DNA of 60,317 nt, taken from Candidatus Avimonas faecium. Its GTDB lineage: Bacteria; Bacillota; Clostridia; Oscillospirales; Acutalibacteraceae. The translations under genes were made by a program, and so were the position numbers. This document shows, piece by piece, positions 33,899 through 42,634 of this stretch; within the stretch, counting starts at the first letter, position 1, and each line of letters begins with the position of its first letter. The notes below the pieces were generated by a model. It ran no database searches, was not told the origin of the DNA, and worked only from the letters and a program-made list of their open reading frames with translations. The stretch spans positions 1-60,317 of the forward strand of contig CAJFQI010000006.1 of NCBI GenBank assembly GCA_904419005.1. The letters run 5' to 3'.

Positions 33899-35215
33899 AT
33901 GAAAAAGGTACTGGCTCTGGTATTGGCGGCCCTGTTGTCCGCCGGCTTCCTGTCCGGCTGCACCACAGAGGGAGACGCCGGCGACGGGGATCAGAAATTA
34001 TGGGTGGCAGCGCTTGAGAGCGCCTACGGCAGCGAGGTATGGAAGGAAATTGCCGCCGCTTTTGAGAAGGCGAACGAGGGCGTAACCGTGGAGCTGACCG
34101 TCGACAAGAATCTGGAAGACGTGATCAGCCCCCAGATGAAATCGGGCGAGTATCCCGACGTGATCCACCTGGCGGTCGGCCGCACCGCTGCGCTGACCGA
34201 AACCATGACCAAGGAAAACGCGATCCGCGACCTGAGCGATATGCTGGAGCTCACCGTGCCGGGCGAGGACGTCAAGGTCAAGGACAAGATCGTCCCCGGC
34301 TTCCTGGATACGCTGGTCACCAACCCCTATTCCGACGGCAAGACCTATCTGGCCCCGATGTTCTACGGCCCGTGCGGCCTGTTCTACAACGCCGGTCTGT
34401 TTAAGGAAAAGGGCTGGGAAGTCCCCGCCACCTGGGACGAGATGTGGGAGCTCGGCGACAAGGCCAAGGCCGAAGGCATCGCGCTCTTTACCTACCCGAC
34501 CACCGGCTATTTTGACGCGTTCTTCTACGCGCTGCTCAACGAAACCGGCGGCCCCGATTTCTTCAACCGGGCGATGCAGTACGAGGAGGGCATCTGGGAT
34601 ACCGACGAGGCGAACCAGGCGTTCAACATCGTGGCCAAGCTGGCTACCTATACCGAGTCGACCACGGTCGCCAATGCGAACGACGCCAACTTCCAGAAGA
34701 ACCAGCAGCTGATCCTTGACAACAAGGCGCTCTTTATGCCCAACGGCACCTGGGTCGTGGAGGAGATGAAGGACGCTCCCCGTGCGGACGGCTTTGAATG
34801 GGGTTTCACCGCGCTGCCGGCCGTCACGGAAGGCGGGGACCGCTACTCCTATACCTTCTTTGAGCAGATTTGGAGCCCGAAGAAGGCGGCAAACCCCGAA
34901 CTGGCGGACAAATTCATGGCGTATCTGTATTCCGACGAGGCGGCCGCAATCTTTGCCAAATACGGCGCGATCCAGCCGATTGAGGGCGTGAGCGACATGC
35001 TCGAAGGCGACAACAAGCTGTTCTACAGCATCTACGACACCGGCGCGAAGGCCGCCATGGGCGCCTTTGCCACCACCGACCCGGTGGAGGGCGTCAGCAT
35101 GAAGGACGCGCTGTTCGGGACAGTTGACAGCATTGTCAGCGGCCAGAAGACCGTGGAGCAGTGGAAGGAAGCCGTCAACCAGGCCAACGACGCCCTGCGC
35201 GCCGCGCTGAAGTAA
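33899..35215 (+). CDS. Carbohydrate ABC transporter substrate-binding lipoprotein
   Basis: 438 residues. Signal peptide VLALVLAALLSAGFLSGC with lipobox LSGC (Cys21). The mature protein matches family 1 sugar-binding proteins: LWVAALESAYGSEVWKEI, SGEYPDVIHLAVG, PMFYGPCGLFYNAGLF, and a C-terminal YGAIQPIEGV. From the GH112 gene downstream it most likely binds Gal-beta-1,3-GlcNAc/GalNAc. AAGGAGG precedes the ATG. It is followed by a hairpin before the permease genes, which would allow extra binding protein to be made. Confidence 0.9.
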   Translation: MKKVLALVLAALLSAGFLSGCTTEGDAGDGDQKLWVAALESAYGSEVWKEIAAAFEKANEGVTVELTVDKNLEDVISPQMKSGEYPDVIHLAVGRTAALTETMTKENAIRDLSDMLELTVPGEDVKVKDKIVPGFLDTLVTNPYSDGKTYLAPMFYGPCGLFYNAGLFKEKGWEVPATWDEMWELGDKAKAEGIALFTYPTTGYFDAFFYALLNETGGPDFFNRAMQYEEGIWDTDEANQAFNIVAKLATYTESTTVANANDANFQKNQQLILDNKALFMPNGTWVVEEMKDAPRADGFEWGFTALPAVTEGGDRYSYTFFEQIWSPKKAANPELADKFMAYLYSDEAAAIFAKYGAIQPIEGVSDMLEGDNKLFYSIYDTGAKAAMGAFATTDPVEGVSMKDALFGTVDSIVSGQKTVEQWKEAVNQANDALRAALK

Positions 35216-35271
35216 CAAACCGTTCCCGGCGGCCGATACGACTGCCGCCGCGCCGTCCGGGATGACCCCAG

Positions 35272-35303
35272 AAAGGGCGGTGGGCGAAGGCTCACCGCCC
35301 TTT
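35272..35303 (+). terminator. Intercistronic hairpin, probable partial terminator
   Basis: AAAGGGCGGTG pairs with CACCGCCCTTT around a ten-base loop, in the 216-base gap between binding protein and permease genes. The trailing sequence has only TTTGG, so read-through into the permeases is expected. Confidence 0.65.
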
Positions 35304-35431
35304 GGCTTGGGGCGTGTCGCGGCCGGGTCCGCCCGTGCGCGCGAAGCCCCGGCGGGTGCGGATTTCCCCTGATCCGCGCCTAGAGCTGCGAAGGGCCGGC
35401 CGCCCGGCCCCGTTGAAAGGAGAGAGCCCGA

Positions 35432-36328
35432 TTGGATAAGCAGAAAGGCAGGGGCCGGTTCGCTTTTTTGTGCGTGGCGCCGGCTACGATCCTCTTTATC
35501 ATCTTCATGGTCATACCCACCCTGCAGGTGTTTTGGTACTCCCTGTTCAAATGGGGCGGGTATTCCGACGAGGGGAAAACCTTTGTCGGGCTGCAAAATT
35601 TTGAGAAGCTGCTCACGGACGCGAAATTCCTGAAGTCCTTCCAGAACACGGTGCTTTTGATCGTTATTGTGACGATTGTCACCATGTTTTTTGCGCTGGT
35701 GTTCGCAGGGATCCTGACCCGCGAGAAAATCAAGGGGCAGAATTTCTTCCGGGTGATTTTCTATATCCCGAACATCCTCTCCGTGGTGGTCATCGCGGCG
35801 ATCTTCAACGCGATCTACGACCCGAGCCAGGGGCTGCTGAACAGCATCCTGGGGCTGTTCGGCAGCCTGAAGGAGAACCCGATCCTTTGGCTGGGCGACC
35901 GGAACACGGTGGTGTTCAGCATCGCCGGCGCCATGGTGTGGCAGGCGATCGGCTATTACATGGTCATGTATATGGCCAGCATGTCCGCCGTGCCGGAAAG
36001 CCTGTACGAAAGCGCTTCGCTGGAGGGCTCCGGGCGGATCCATCAGTTTATCCATATTACCATCCCGCTGATCTGGACCAACATCCGCACCACGCTGACC
36101 TTCTTTATCATCAGCTCGATCAACCTGAGCTTCCTGTTCGTCAAGGCGATGACCAGCGGCGGGCCGGACGGCGCCAGCGAGGTGTTCTTGAGCTATATGT
36201 ACCAGCAGGCGTACACCAACTCGTCCTATGGATACGGCATGGCTATCGGCGTGATCGTCTTTGTCTTCTCCTTCGCCCTGGCCGGCATCGTCAATGCGGT
36301 GACCAAGCGCGAGCCGCTGGAATATTAA
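35432..36328 (+). CDS. Sugar ABC transporter permease (MalF type)
   Basis: 298 residues, six membrane helices. The EAA loop reads ESASLEGSGRIHQFIHITIP near residue 190-210, the contact site for the ATPase. The TTG start is supported by GAAAGGAGAGAG about eight bases upstream; no ATG is available nearby. It forms the channel with the next gene's product. No ATPase gene is in this operon, so a shared MsmK-type ATPase elsewhere is likely. Confidence 0.92.
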   Translation: MDKQKGRGRFAFLCVAPATILFIIFMVIPTLQVFWYSLFKWGGYSDEGKTFVGLQNFEKLLTDAKFLKSFQNTVLLIVIVTIVTMFFALVFAGILTREKIKGQNFFRVIFYIPNILSVVVIAAIFNAIYDPSQGLLNSILGLFGSLKENPILWLGDRNTVVFSIAGAMVWQAIGYYMVMYMASMSAVPESLYESASLEGSGRIHQFIHITIPLIWTNIRTTLTFFIISSINLSFLFVKAMTSGGPDGASEVFLSYMYQQAYTNSSYGYGMAIGVIVFVFSFALAGIVNAVTKREPLEY

Positions 36329-36341
36329 GGAGGGCGGCAAG

Positions 36342-37214
36342 ATGAAAAGAAGAAAAGCCATGAGCGCGGAAACCCTCTTTAAAATTTTTATCATGGTGGT
36401 CCTGGTCGTGTTTGCCATCACCATCATCGTGCCGGTGGGCTGGGCTTTCCTGGCCTCCATCAAGGAAAATTCGGAATTTTACGGCAACCCCTGGGCGTTT
36501 CCGGAGGGCTTCCACTATCAGAATTTTATTGACGCCTTTAATAAGGCGAATATGGGCGCCTATTTTATGAACTCGGTGATTGTGACGGCGCTCGGCCTTG
36601 CGATCCTCCTGGTGGTTGCGCTGCCCGCCGCCTATGTGCTGGCGCGCTACCGCTTCCGCGGCCGGAAGATCCTGAACGTGGCGTTCATGGCCGGCCTGTT
36701 CATCAACGTAAACTATATCGTCGTGCCGATTTTCCTGATGCTGGTTGACGCCAACACCTTGGTGGGGGATACCATCTTTACGAATAACCTGTTCGTGGTG
36801 GGGCTGATTTATGCGTCAACCGCGCTGCCCTTTACCATCTACCTGCTCTCCGGCTACTTTGCCACCCTGCCCAAGGATTATGAGGAAGCCGCCTATGTCG
36901 ACGGCAGCAGCTATTTCCGCACGATGGTGCAGATTATTTTCCCGATGGCCAAGCCCAGCATCATCACGGTCATCCTCTTTAATTTCCTGTCGTTCTGGAA
37001 CGAGTATATTATTTCGATGACCCTCTTGACCAGGGACTCGGTCAAGACTCTGCCGGTCGGCCTGATGAACCTGATGAAGGCGCAGAATGCCGCGGCACAA
37101 TACGGGCAGATGTACGCGGGCCTGGTGATCGTCATGCTCCCGACGCTGATCCTCTACATCCTGGTGCAGAAGAAGCTCACCCAGGGGATGACGGTCGGCG
37201 GCATCAAAGGCTGA
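36342..37214 (+). CDS. Sugar ABC transporter permease (MalG type)
   Basis: 290 residues, six membrane helices, ending in the typical MalG-like FVQ/GMTVGGIKG tail (here VQKKLTQGMTVGGIKG). The EAA loop is YEEAAYVDGSSYFRTMVQII near residue 185. It starts 13 bases after the first permease with AGGAGGGCGG upstream. Second half of the heterodimeric channel. Confidence 0.93.
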   Translation: MKRRKAMSAETLFKIFIMVVLVVFAITIIVPVGWAFLASIKENSEFYGNPWAFPEGFHYQNFIDAFNKANMGAYFMNSVIVTALGLAILLVVALPAAYVLARYRFRGRKILNVAFMAGLFINVNYIVVPIFLMLVDANTLVGDTIFTNNLFVVGLIYASTALPFTIYLLSGYFATLPKDYEEAAYVDGSSYFRTMVQIIFPMAKPSIITVILFNFLSFWNEYIISMTLLTRDSVKTLPVGLMNLMKAQNAAAQYGQMYAGLVIVMLPTLILYILVQKKLTQGMTVGGIKG

Positions 37215-37232
37215 GCCGGAAAGGACGGTTGG

Positions 37233-37460
37233 ATGATGAAATTCTTGAAAACGCTGCTGGTGCTGATCGCGTTTTTCGGCTGCACCGCGCTGGTGATCGT
37301 CGGCCAGCTTCACGAGGGGCTGCCCTGGCTTGGGCTGATGATGCTCGGCCTGGCCGGCCTGCTGGTGCTGCTGTACCTGTACAACCGCCGCTATACCCGT
37401 GCGGACCGGCTGCAGCAAAAGCAGCTGAAGGCGCGGGAGCGCGAAATCCGCCGGGGTTAA
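37233..37460 (+). CDS. Small two-helix membrane protein in the sugar operon
   Basis: 75 residues: two hydrophobic segments (LLVLIAFFGCTALVIVG and LMMLGLAGLLVLLYLY) and a basic C-terminal helix (RADRLQQKQLKAREREIRR). ATG is preceded by GGAAAGGACGG. Lies between the permease and GH112 genes with short spacers, so it is part of the operon. I do not recognise the family; a role as an accessory transporter subunit is only a guess from position. Confidence 0.75.
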   Translation: MMKFLKTLLVLIAFFGCTALVIVGQLHEGLPWLGLMMLGLAGLLVLLYLYNRRYTRADRLQQKQLKAREREIRRG

Positions 37461-37493
37461 CCCTTTGGCGCACAGGAAAGAGAGGAATCCGCT

Positions 37494-39680
37494 GTGAATG
37501 CTGTAAATAAGGACAACCGGAAGACCGGCCGGGTCACCATCCCCACCGACGTGGATGTAGTGCCCGAGACGCTGGAGCTGATGAAGCGGTGGGGGGCGGA
37601 CGCCGTGCGCGACTGCGACGGCACCGACTATCCCGAGGAGCTCAAAGGGGTGGACGCCAAGGTATACTCGACCTATTACACCACCCGCAAGGACAACGAC
37701 TGGGCGAAGGCGAACCCGGACGAAATCCAGCAGATGTACCTGATGACCCCCCACCGCACGGCAGTATCCGACACGCTGTCCATCCATCTGATGGAGGGGC
37801 TGTATCCCGACATGCTCGCGGTCAATTCCCGGGACGACATCCGCCGCTGGTGGGAGGTCATAGACCGCACCACTGGGGAAATCGTACCGGCGGCGCGCTG
37901 GAGCTACCGTGAGGAAACCGGCGATGTGACCATCCAGGCGGAGCCGTACCATGAGTATACGGTGAGCTTCCTGGCCTACATTATGTGGGATCCGGTCCAT
38001 ATGTACAACGCGGTCACCAACGATTGGAAAGGGGTGGAGCATCAGATCACCTTTGATGTCCGCCAGCCCAAGACCCACGCCTTTACCATGCAGCGGCTCC
38101 GCCGCTTCATCAAGGAGCATCCCTACGTTGATGTGATCCGCTTCACCACCTTCTTCCACCAGTTCACCCTGGTGTTTGACGAGCAGGCAAGGGAAAAATA
38201 CGTCGACTGGTACGGCTACTCGGCCAGCGTCAGCCCGTATATTCTGGAGCAGTTTGAGCGGGAGGTCGGCTATCCCTTCCGGCCGGAGTATATCATTGAC
38301 CAGGGCTATATGAACAACACCTACCGGGTGCCGAGCAAGGAATTCCGGGATTTCCAGGCGTTCCAGCGCCGGGAGGTGGCCAAGCTGGCCAAGGAGATGG
38401 TGGACATCACCCATGAGATGGGCAAGGAAGCCATGATGTTCCTGGGCGACCACTGGATCGGCACCGAGCCGTTTATGCCGGAATTCCAGACCATCGGGCT
38501 GGACGCGGTGGTCGGCAGCGTCGGCAACGGCGCGACCCTCCGCCTGATCAGCGACATCCCCGGCGTCAAGTATACCGAGGGGCGGTTCCTGCCCTATTTC
38601 TTCCCGGATACCTTCCACGAGGGGGGAGACCCGGTGCGGGAGGCCAAGGTCAACTGGGTGACCGCCCGCCGCGCCATCCTGCGCAAGCCGATTGACCGGA
38701 TCGGCTACGGCGGGTACCTCAAGCTGGCGCTGGAATTCCCGGATTTCATCGCCTATGTCCAGAGCGTCTGCGACGAGTTCCGCGAGCTGTATGAGAACAT
38801 CCGCGGCACCACGCCCTACTGCGTCAAAAAGGTCGCGGTGCTCAACTGCTGGGGCAAGATGCGCGCCTGGGGCAACCACATGGTCCATCACGCCATCTAC
38901 TACAAGCAGAATTACTCCTATGCCGGGGTGATTGAGGCGCTCAGCGGCGCCCCGTTTGACGTGCGCTTCCTCTCCTTTGACGACATCCGCGCCAACCCCG
39001 CGGTGCTTGACGAGGTGGACGTGGTTCTCAACGTGGGCGACGCGTATACCGCCTATTCCGGCGGGGAGAATTGGTGCGACCCGGCGATCGTCTCCGCCCT
39101 GCGCCGTTTCGTCCATCGCGGCGGCGGCCTGATCGGCGTGGGCGAGCCCACCGCCTGCCAGCACGAGGGCCGCTATTTCCAGCTTGCCGGCGTGCTTGGG
39201 GTGGAGCAGGAAACCGGGCTCACCCTTTCCCTGGATAAGTACAACTGGCAGGAGCACGACCACTTTATCACCGCGGACTGCGGCCGGGACATCGACTTCG
39301 GCGAGGGCAAGAAAAACATCTACGCCCTGCCGGAGGCGACGGTGATCCGCCAGATCGACAAGGGTGTGCAGCTCGCCGCCAACGAGTTCGGCGGCGGCCG
39401 GTCGGTGTATATCAGCGGCCTGCCCTACAGCTTTGAAAATTCCCGCCTGCTGTACCGCGCGATCCTGTGGGCCTCTCACGGGGAGAAGGAGCTGCACCGC
39501 TGGTTCAGCGACAACTACAACGTGGAAGTCCACGCCTATGTCAAAAACGGCAAATACTGTGTTGTCAACAACACCTATGAGCCGCAGAGCACGGTGGTGT
39601 ACCGCGGGGACGGCAGCTCCTTTGCATTGGACCTTGACGCCAACGAAATCCGCTGGTACGAAACCGATGCGGAGGAATAA
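37494..39680 (+). CDS. lnpA: 1,3-beta-galactosyl-N-acetylhexosamine phosphorylase (GH112)
   Basis: 728 residues. Cytoplasmic enzyme that phosphorolyses Gal-beta-1,3-GlcNAc (lacto-N-biose) or Gal-beta-1,3-GalNAc to galactose 1-phosphate and free HexNAc. The sequence matches GH112 over its length: RVTIPTDVDVVPETLELMKR at the start, FLGDHWIGTEPF with the catalytic-acid candidate Asp319, and GVGEPTACQHEG and YISGLPYSFENSRLLYRA in the C-terminal glutaminase-like and sheet domains. The start is GTG behind AAAGAGAGGAA. A following nucleotidyltransferase and HexNAc kinase complete the pathway. Which isomer is preferred cannot be read from the sequence. Confidence 0.94.
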   Translation: MNAVNKDNRKTGRVTIPTDVDVVPETLELMKRWGADAVRDCDGTDYPEELKGVDAKVYSTYYTTRKDNDWAKANPDEIQQMYLMTPHRTAVSDTLSIHLMEGLYPDMLAVNSRDDIRRWWEVIDRTTGEIVPAARWSYREETGDVTIQAEPYHEYTVSFLAYIMWDPVHMYNAVTNDWKGVEHQITFDVRQPKTHAFTMQRLRRFIKEHPYVDVIRFTTFFHQFTLVFDEQAREKYVDWYGYSASVSPYILEQFEREVGYPFRPEYIIDQGYMNNTYRVPSKEFRDFQAFQRREVAKLAKEMVDITHEMGKEAMMFLGDHWIGTEPFMPEFQTIGLDAVVGSVGNGATLRLISDIPGVKYTEGRFLPYFFPDTFHEGGDPVREAKVNWVTARRAILRKPIDRIGYGGYLKLALEFPDFIAYVQSVCDEFRELYENIRGTTPYCVKKVAVLNCWGKMRAWGNHMVHHAIYYKQNYSYAGVIEALSGAPFDVRFLSFDDIRANPAVLDEVDVVLNVGDAYTAYSGGENWCDPAIVSALRRFVHRGGGLIGVGEPTACQHEGRYFQLAGVLGVEQETGLTLSLDKYNWQEHDHFITADCGRDIDFGEGKKNIYALPEATVIRQIDKGVQLAANEFGGGRSVYISGLPYSFENSRLLYRAILWASHGEKELHRWFSDNYNVEVHAYVKNGKYCVVNNTYEPQSTVVYRGDGSSFALDLDANEIRWYETDAEE

Positions 39681-39931
39681 GCGCCTTCTGCCTCCAGAGC
39701 GGCGCGCCGGGCGTCCGCCTTGGCCGCGCCTGCCGGATCCGGGGCCGCACCAATCCGACAAATCCTTCGGCGGTTTGGCTATCGCTTTTCCTGCGACCGC
39801 CGGCTAAAATCAAAGAAAGCGGGATGCCGGACGGCCTTGGCGGCCGGCGTCCCATCGCCAACGAATCCGGCGGAGCCGTGGACAGGACAGGGAGACGGCT
39901 CCGCCGCCTGCCTATGGAAAGGGTGAAGAGG

Positions 39932-40855
39932 TTGAAAAAACCGGTATTGGTCGTCATGGCGGCCGGCATGGGATCCCGTTATGGCGGGCTCAAGCAGATT
40001 GACCCGGTCGGCCGGCACGGCGAAGTGATCGTCGATTATTCGATTTACGATGCGCTCCGCGCCGGGTTTGAGCAGGTGGTCTTTGTTATCAAGAAGGAAA
40101 TTGAAGAGGATTTCTACGAGGTGATCGGCCGCCGGATGGAAAAACAGGCCGACGTTTCCTACGCCTTCCAGCGGCTGGATGACCTGCCCGCGGGGTATGC
40201 AGTCCCGGAGGGCCGCGTGAAGCCGTGGGGGACGGCGCAGGCGATCTACAGCATCCGCGGGCTGGTTGACGCGCCTTTTGCCGTGATCAACGCCGACGAC
40301 TATTACGGCCCGCACGCCTTCCAGCTGATCTACGACCACCTTTGCCGCCTCCCGGCAGAAGGGGATATCCTGCCCTTCTGCATGGTGGGCTATCGGCTGA
40401 AGAATACCCTGACCGAATACGGCCATGTGGCCCGGGGCGTCTGCTCGGTGGATGAGGACGGCTTCCTGCGCGAGGTGGTGGAACATACCCATATTGAAAA
40501 AACCGCCGCCGGCGCCCGTTTTACCGAGGATGGCGGGCAGACCTGGACCGACCTGGATCCGGAGATGGTGGTATCCATGAACCTGTGGGGCTTCACCCCC
40601 GGCCTGCTTGACGAGATCGGGCGGCGCTTCCCGGCGTTTTTGGATCAGGCGCTGGCCGCCAACCCGCTCAAAGGCGAATACCTGCTGCCCTCCGTGGTCA
40701 ACGAGCTGCTTCAGGAGGGCAAAGCCGCGGTCAAGGTTCTGACCAGCCCGGACAAATGGTGCGGCGTCACCTACAAAGAGGACAAACCGGCGGTTATGCA
40801 GGCGATTGAGGAAAAGCATCGTGCCGGCCTGTATCCGGAGCCCTTGTGGAAATAG
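39932..40855 (+). CDS. Sugar-phosphate nucleotidyltransferase family protein
   Basis: 307 residues from TTG 39932, which has GGAAAGGGTG six bases upstream; an ATG at 39914 is in frame but lacks a site. Motif VVMAAGMGSRYGGLKQ is the NTP-binding loop and VINADDYYGPHAF holds the metal-binding aspartates, as in GT-A type sugar nucleotidyltransferases. In GH112 loci it probably makes UDP-GlcNAc/GalNAc or UDP-galactose from the 1-phosphates; the exact substrate is unknown. It is followed 20 bases later by the kinase. Confidence 0.85.
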   Translation: MKKPVLVVMAAGMGSRYGGLKQIDPVGRHGEVIVDYSIYDALRAGFEQVVFVIKKEIEEDFYEVIGRRMEKQADVSYAFQRLDDLPAGYAVPEGRVKPWGTAQAIYSIRGLVDAPFAVINADDYYGPHAFQLIYDHLCRLPAEGDILPFCMVGYRLKNTLTEYGHVARGVCSVDEDGFLREVVEHTHIEKTAAGARFTEDGGQTWTDLDPEMVVSMNLWGFTPGLLDEIGRRFPAFLDQALAANPLKGEYLLPSVVNELLQEGKAAVKVLTSPDKWCGVTYKEDKPAVMQAIEEKHRAGLYPEPLWK

Positions 40856-40875
40856 GCGGAAAGGGGAAGATCAGT

Positions 40876-41991
40876 ATGGCAAGCACGATGGCGCAGCCGG
40901 CGGCGGAGGTATTGTCCGCCTTTGATTTCGGGGGGGAGATTGCCGGCGCCCTCCGGTACGGGCAGGGGCATATCAACGATACCTTCGCCGTTTATGTCCA
41001 GCGCCCGGACGGGGATGCCCGCCGGTTTATCCTCCAGAGGATCAACACCGAGGTGTTCACCAATCCCGGGCAGCTGATGGAAAACATCGCCGGGGTCACG
41101 TCCTTCCTGCGGAAAAAAATCATCGCGGCCGGCGGCGACCCGGAGCGGGAAACCCTGACCGTTGTCCCCACCCGGGACGGCAGGCTCTTTTATACCGACG
41201 CCGAAGGCGGCGCCTGGCGCTGTTATCCGTTCATTGAAGGCGGCGTCTGCCTGCAAAAGGCGGAAACGCCCGACCAATTCGCCGCTGCCGGGCGGAGCTT
41301 TGGGCGCTTCCTCCGCCTGCTGGAGGATTATCCCGCCGACACCCTGCATGAAACCATTGAGAAATTCCACGACACCCGAGACCGGCTGAAAAAATTCCTC
41401 GCCGCGCTGGAAGCAGACGCCCTCGGGCGTGCGAAGGACGTGCCGGACGAAATCCAGTTTGTCCTTGACCGTCAGGCCGACTGCGCGGTGCTGATGGATC
41501 AGCTTGAGGCCGGCCGCCTGCCGCTGCGGGTGACCCATAACGACACCAAGCTGAACAACATCATCCTGGACAAGCGGACCGGCGAAGGGCTGTGCGTGAT
41601 CGATCTTGATACCATTATGCCGGGGCTGGCGCTCAACGATTACGGCGACTCGATCCGTTTTGGGGCGACCACCGCCGCGGAGGATGAGCCGGACCTTTCC
41701 AAGGTGCATTTTGACCTTGGCCTATACGGCGCCTATACCCGCGGGTATCTTGAGGCGGCGGGCAGCTCGCTGACCCCGGCGGAGAAGGAAAACCTCCCCT
41801 GGGGCGCCAAGCTGATGACCCTGGAATGCGGCATCCGCTTCCTGACCGACTATCTGGAGGGGGATACGTACTTCAAAATCCACCGCCCCGGTCAAAACCT
41901 GGACCGCTGCCGCACCCAATTTAAGCTGGTGGCGGATATGGAGCGGGAATGGCAGGCCATGCACGAGATCGTGAAGGAATGCGGGCAATAG
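40876..41991 (+). CDS. lnpB: N-acetylhexosamine 1-kinase (phosphotransferase family)
   Basis: 371 residues, aminoglycoside-phosphotransferase fold. GQGHINDTFAVYV is near the N-terminal nucleotide loop, VTHNDTKLNNIILD the catalytic loop and CVIDLDTIMPG the metal site. In Bifidobacterium NahK/LnpB makes GlcNAc/GalNAc 1-phosphate from the HexNAc released by GH112, and the same linkage is seen here. ATG 40876 follows AAAGGGGAAG. A terminator lies 55 bases after the stop. Confidence 0.9.
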   Translation: MASTMAQPAAEVLSAFDFGGEIAGALRYGQGHINDTFAVYVQRPDGDARRFILQRINTEVFTNPGQLMENIAGVTSFLRKKIIAAGGDPERETLTVVPTRDGRLFYTDAEGGAWRCYPFIEGGVCLQKAETPDQFAAAGRSFGRFLRLLEDYPADTLHETIEKFHDTRDRLKKFLAALEADALGRAKDVPDEIQFVLDRQADCAVLMDQLEAGRLPLRVTHNDTKLNNIILDKRTGEGLCVIDLDTIMPGLALNDYGDSIRFGATTAAEDEPDLSKVHFDLGLYGAYTRGYLEAAGSSLTPAEKENLPWGAKLMTLECGIRFLTDYLEGDTYFKIHRPGQNLDRCRTQFKLVADMEREWQAMHEIVKECGQ

Positions 41992-42046
41992 CCGGACGAA
42001 GGGCTCTTGCGCGAATCAACAGAACAGGGAAATGGATATACAATAC

Positions 42047-42079
42047 TACGCAGGGGCCAGCCGCGTCCCTGCGTATTTT
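42047..42079 (+). terminator. Intrinsic terminator of the GH112 operon
   Basis: TACGCAGGG and CCCTGCGTA form a 9-bp stem around an 11-base loop, followed by TTTTG. Confidence 0.75.
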
Positions 42080-42472
42080 GCGCGCATACGTCCAAAGCAC
42101 GGTCATCCCGGTTCGTACCGGCCGCCGGTGGGATGGCGGGCCGGCTTCCCTGTGGATTTATGGGCGGGAACGGCCTGGACGATACGCGGAAAGCAGGGCG
42201 TTTGGCGCCTAGGCAGGCAACCGGCCCCCTGCTCCGGCCGCGGCGAGAAGTGCTTGACGCCCGGGCAGGGAACCAGTATAATAGGCTTGCTTTTGCAGCC
42301 GCGCCCGAAACCGCGGCTTCGGCGGCATAGCGCGTACAAGCCGGCGCCTGCCTTCCGGCAGAGCGGCTGGTCAAGGGCCGGCAGGCCCTCTCAAGAACGG
42401 TATTCCCAAGAAAAAATATTCTTAAGAAATGCAAAAGAAATGCATAAAAACCTGTATTTTCTTCATTGATCC

Positions 42473-42529
42473 CCCTTCTGGGGTATACTTTTCTCTCCCT
42501 TCTGAGGTATACTAATTCCCATGGGAATT
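42473..42529. repeat. Tandem 17-mer and palindrome upstream of dedA
   Basis: CCCTTCTGGGGTATACT (42473-42489) recurs as CCCTTCTGAGGTATACT (42497-42513), 24 bases on, each ending in a -10-like TATACT. It is followed immediately by AATTCCCATGGGAATT (42514-42529), a perfect 16-bp palindrome. This looks like an operator array or tandem promoters for the DedA gene; no good -35 was found. Confidence 0.6.
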
Positions 42530-42634
42530 CCATGGGAGGCAAACGCAGCCGGAGCCCGATCGGAACCGGCTGAAACCGGCCGCCGGCACGGCATGGCGAG
42601 GGATCGCCGTGAAAAGACAAAGGAGGAACGCGCC

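Larger units (their letters stand above)
41992..42634. other. Gene-free stretch, 643 bases
   Basis: After a terminator (annotated separately) I find no convincing coding frame; the long open frames here lack ribosome sites and protein-like composition. The last 180 bases turn AT-rich (CTTAAGAAATGCAAAAGAAA) and carry a tandem repeat and a palindrome before the DedA gene. Confidence 0.5.

Noticed and set aside
33998-36463. 821-codon open frame on the minus strand opposite the ABC genes
   Set aside because: Antisense shadow; binding protein and permease on the plus strand have full family signatures and ribosome sites.
36816-39761. 981-codon open frame on the minus strand opposite lnpA
   Set aside because: It is the antisense shadow of GC-rich coding sequence: composition is His/Gly/Arg/Ala-rich without domains, and GH112 on the plus strand is certain.
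42032-42469. Open frames between the kinase and dedA genes
   Set aside because: No ribosome sites, Arg/Pro/Gly-rich translation and overlapping frames on both strands; looks non-coding.
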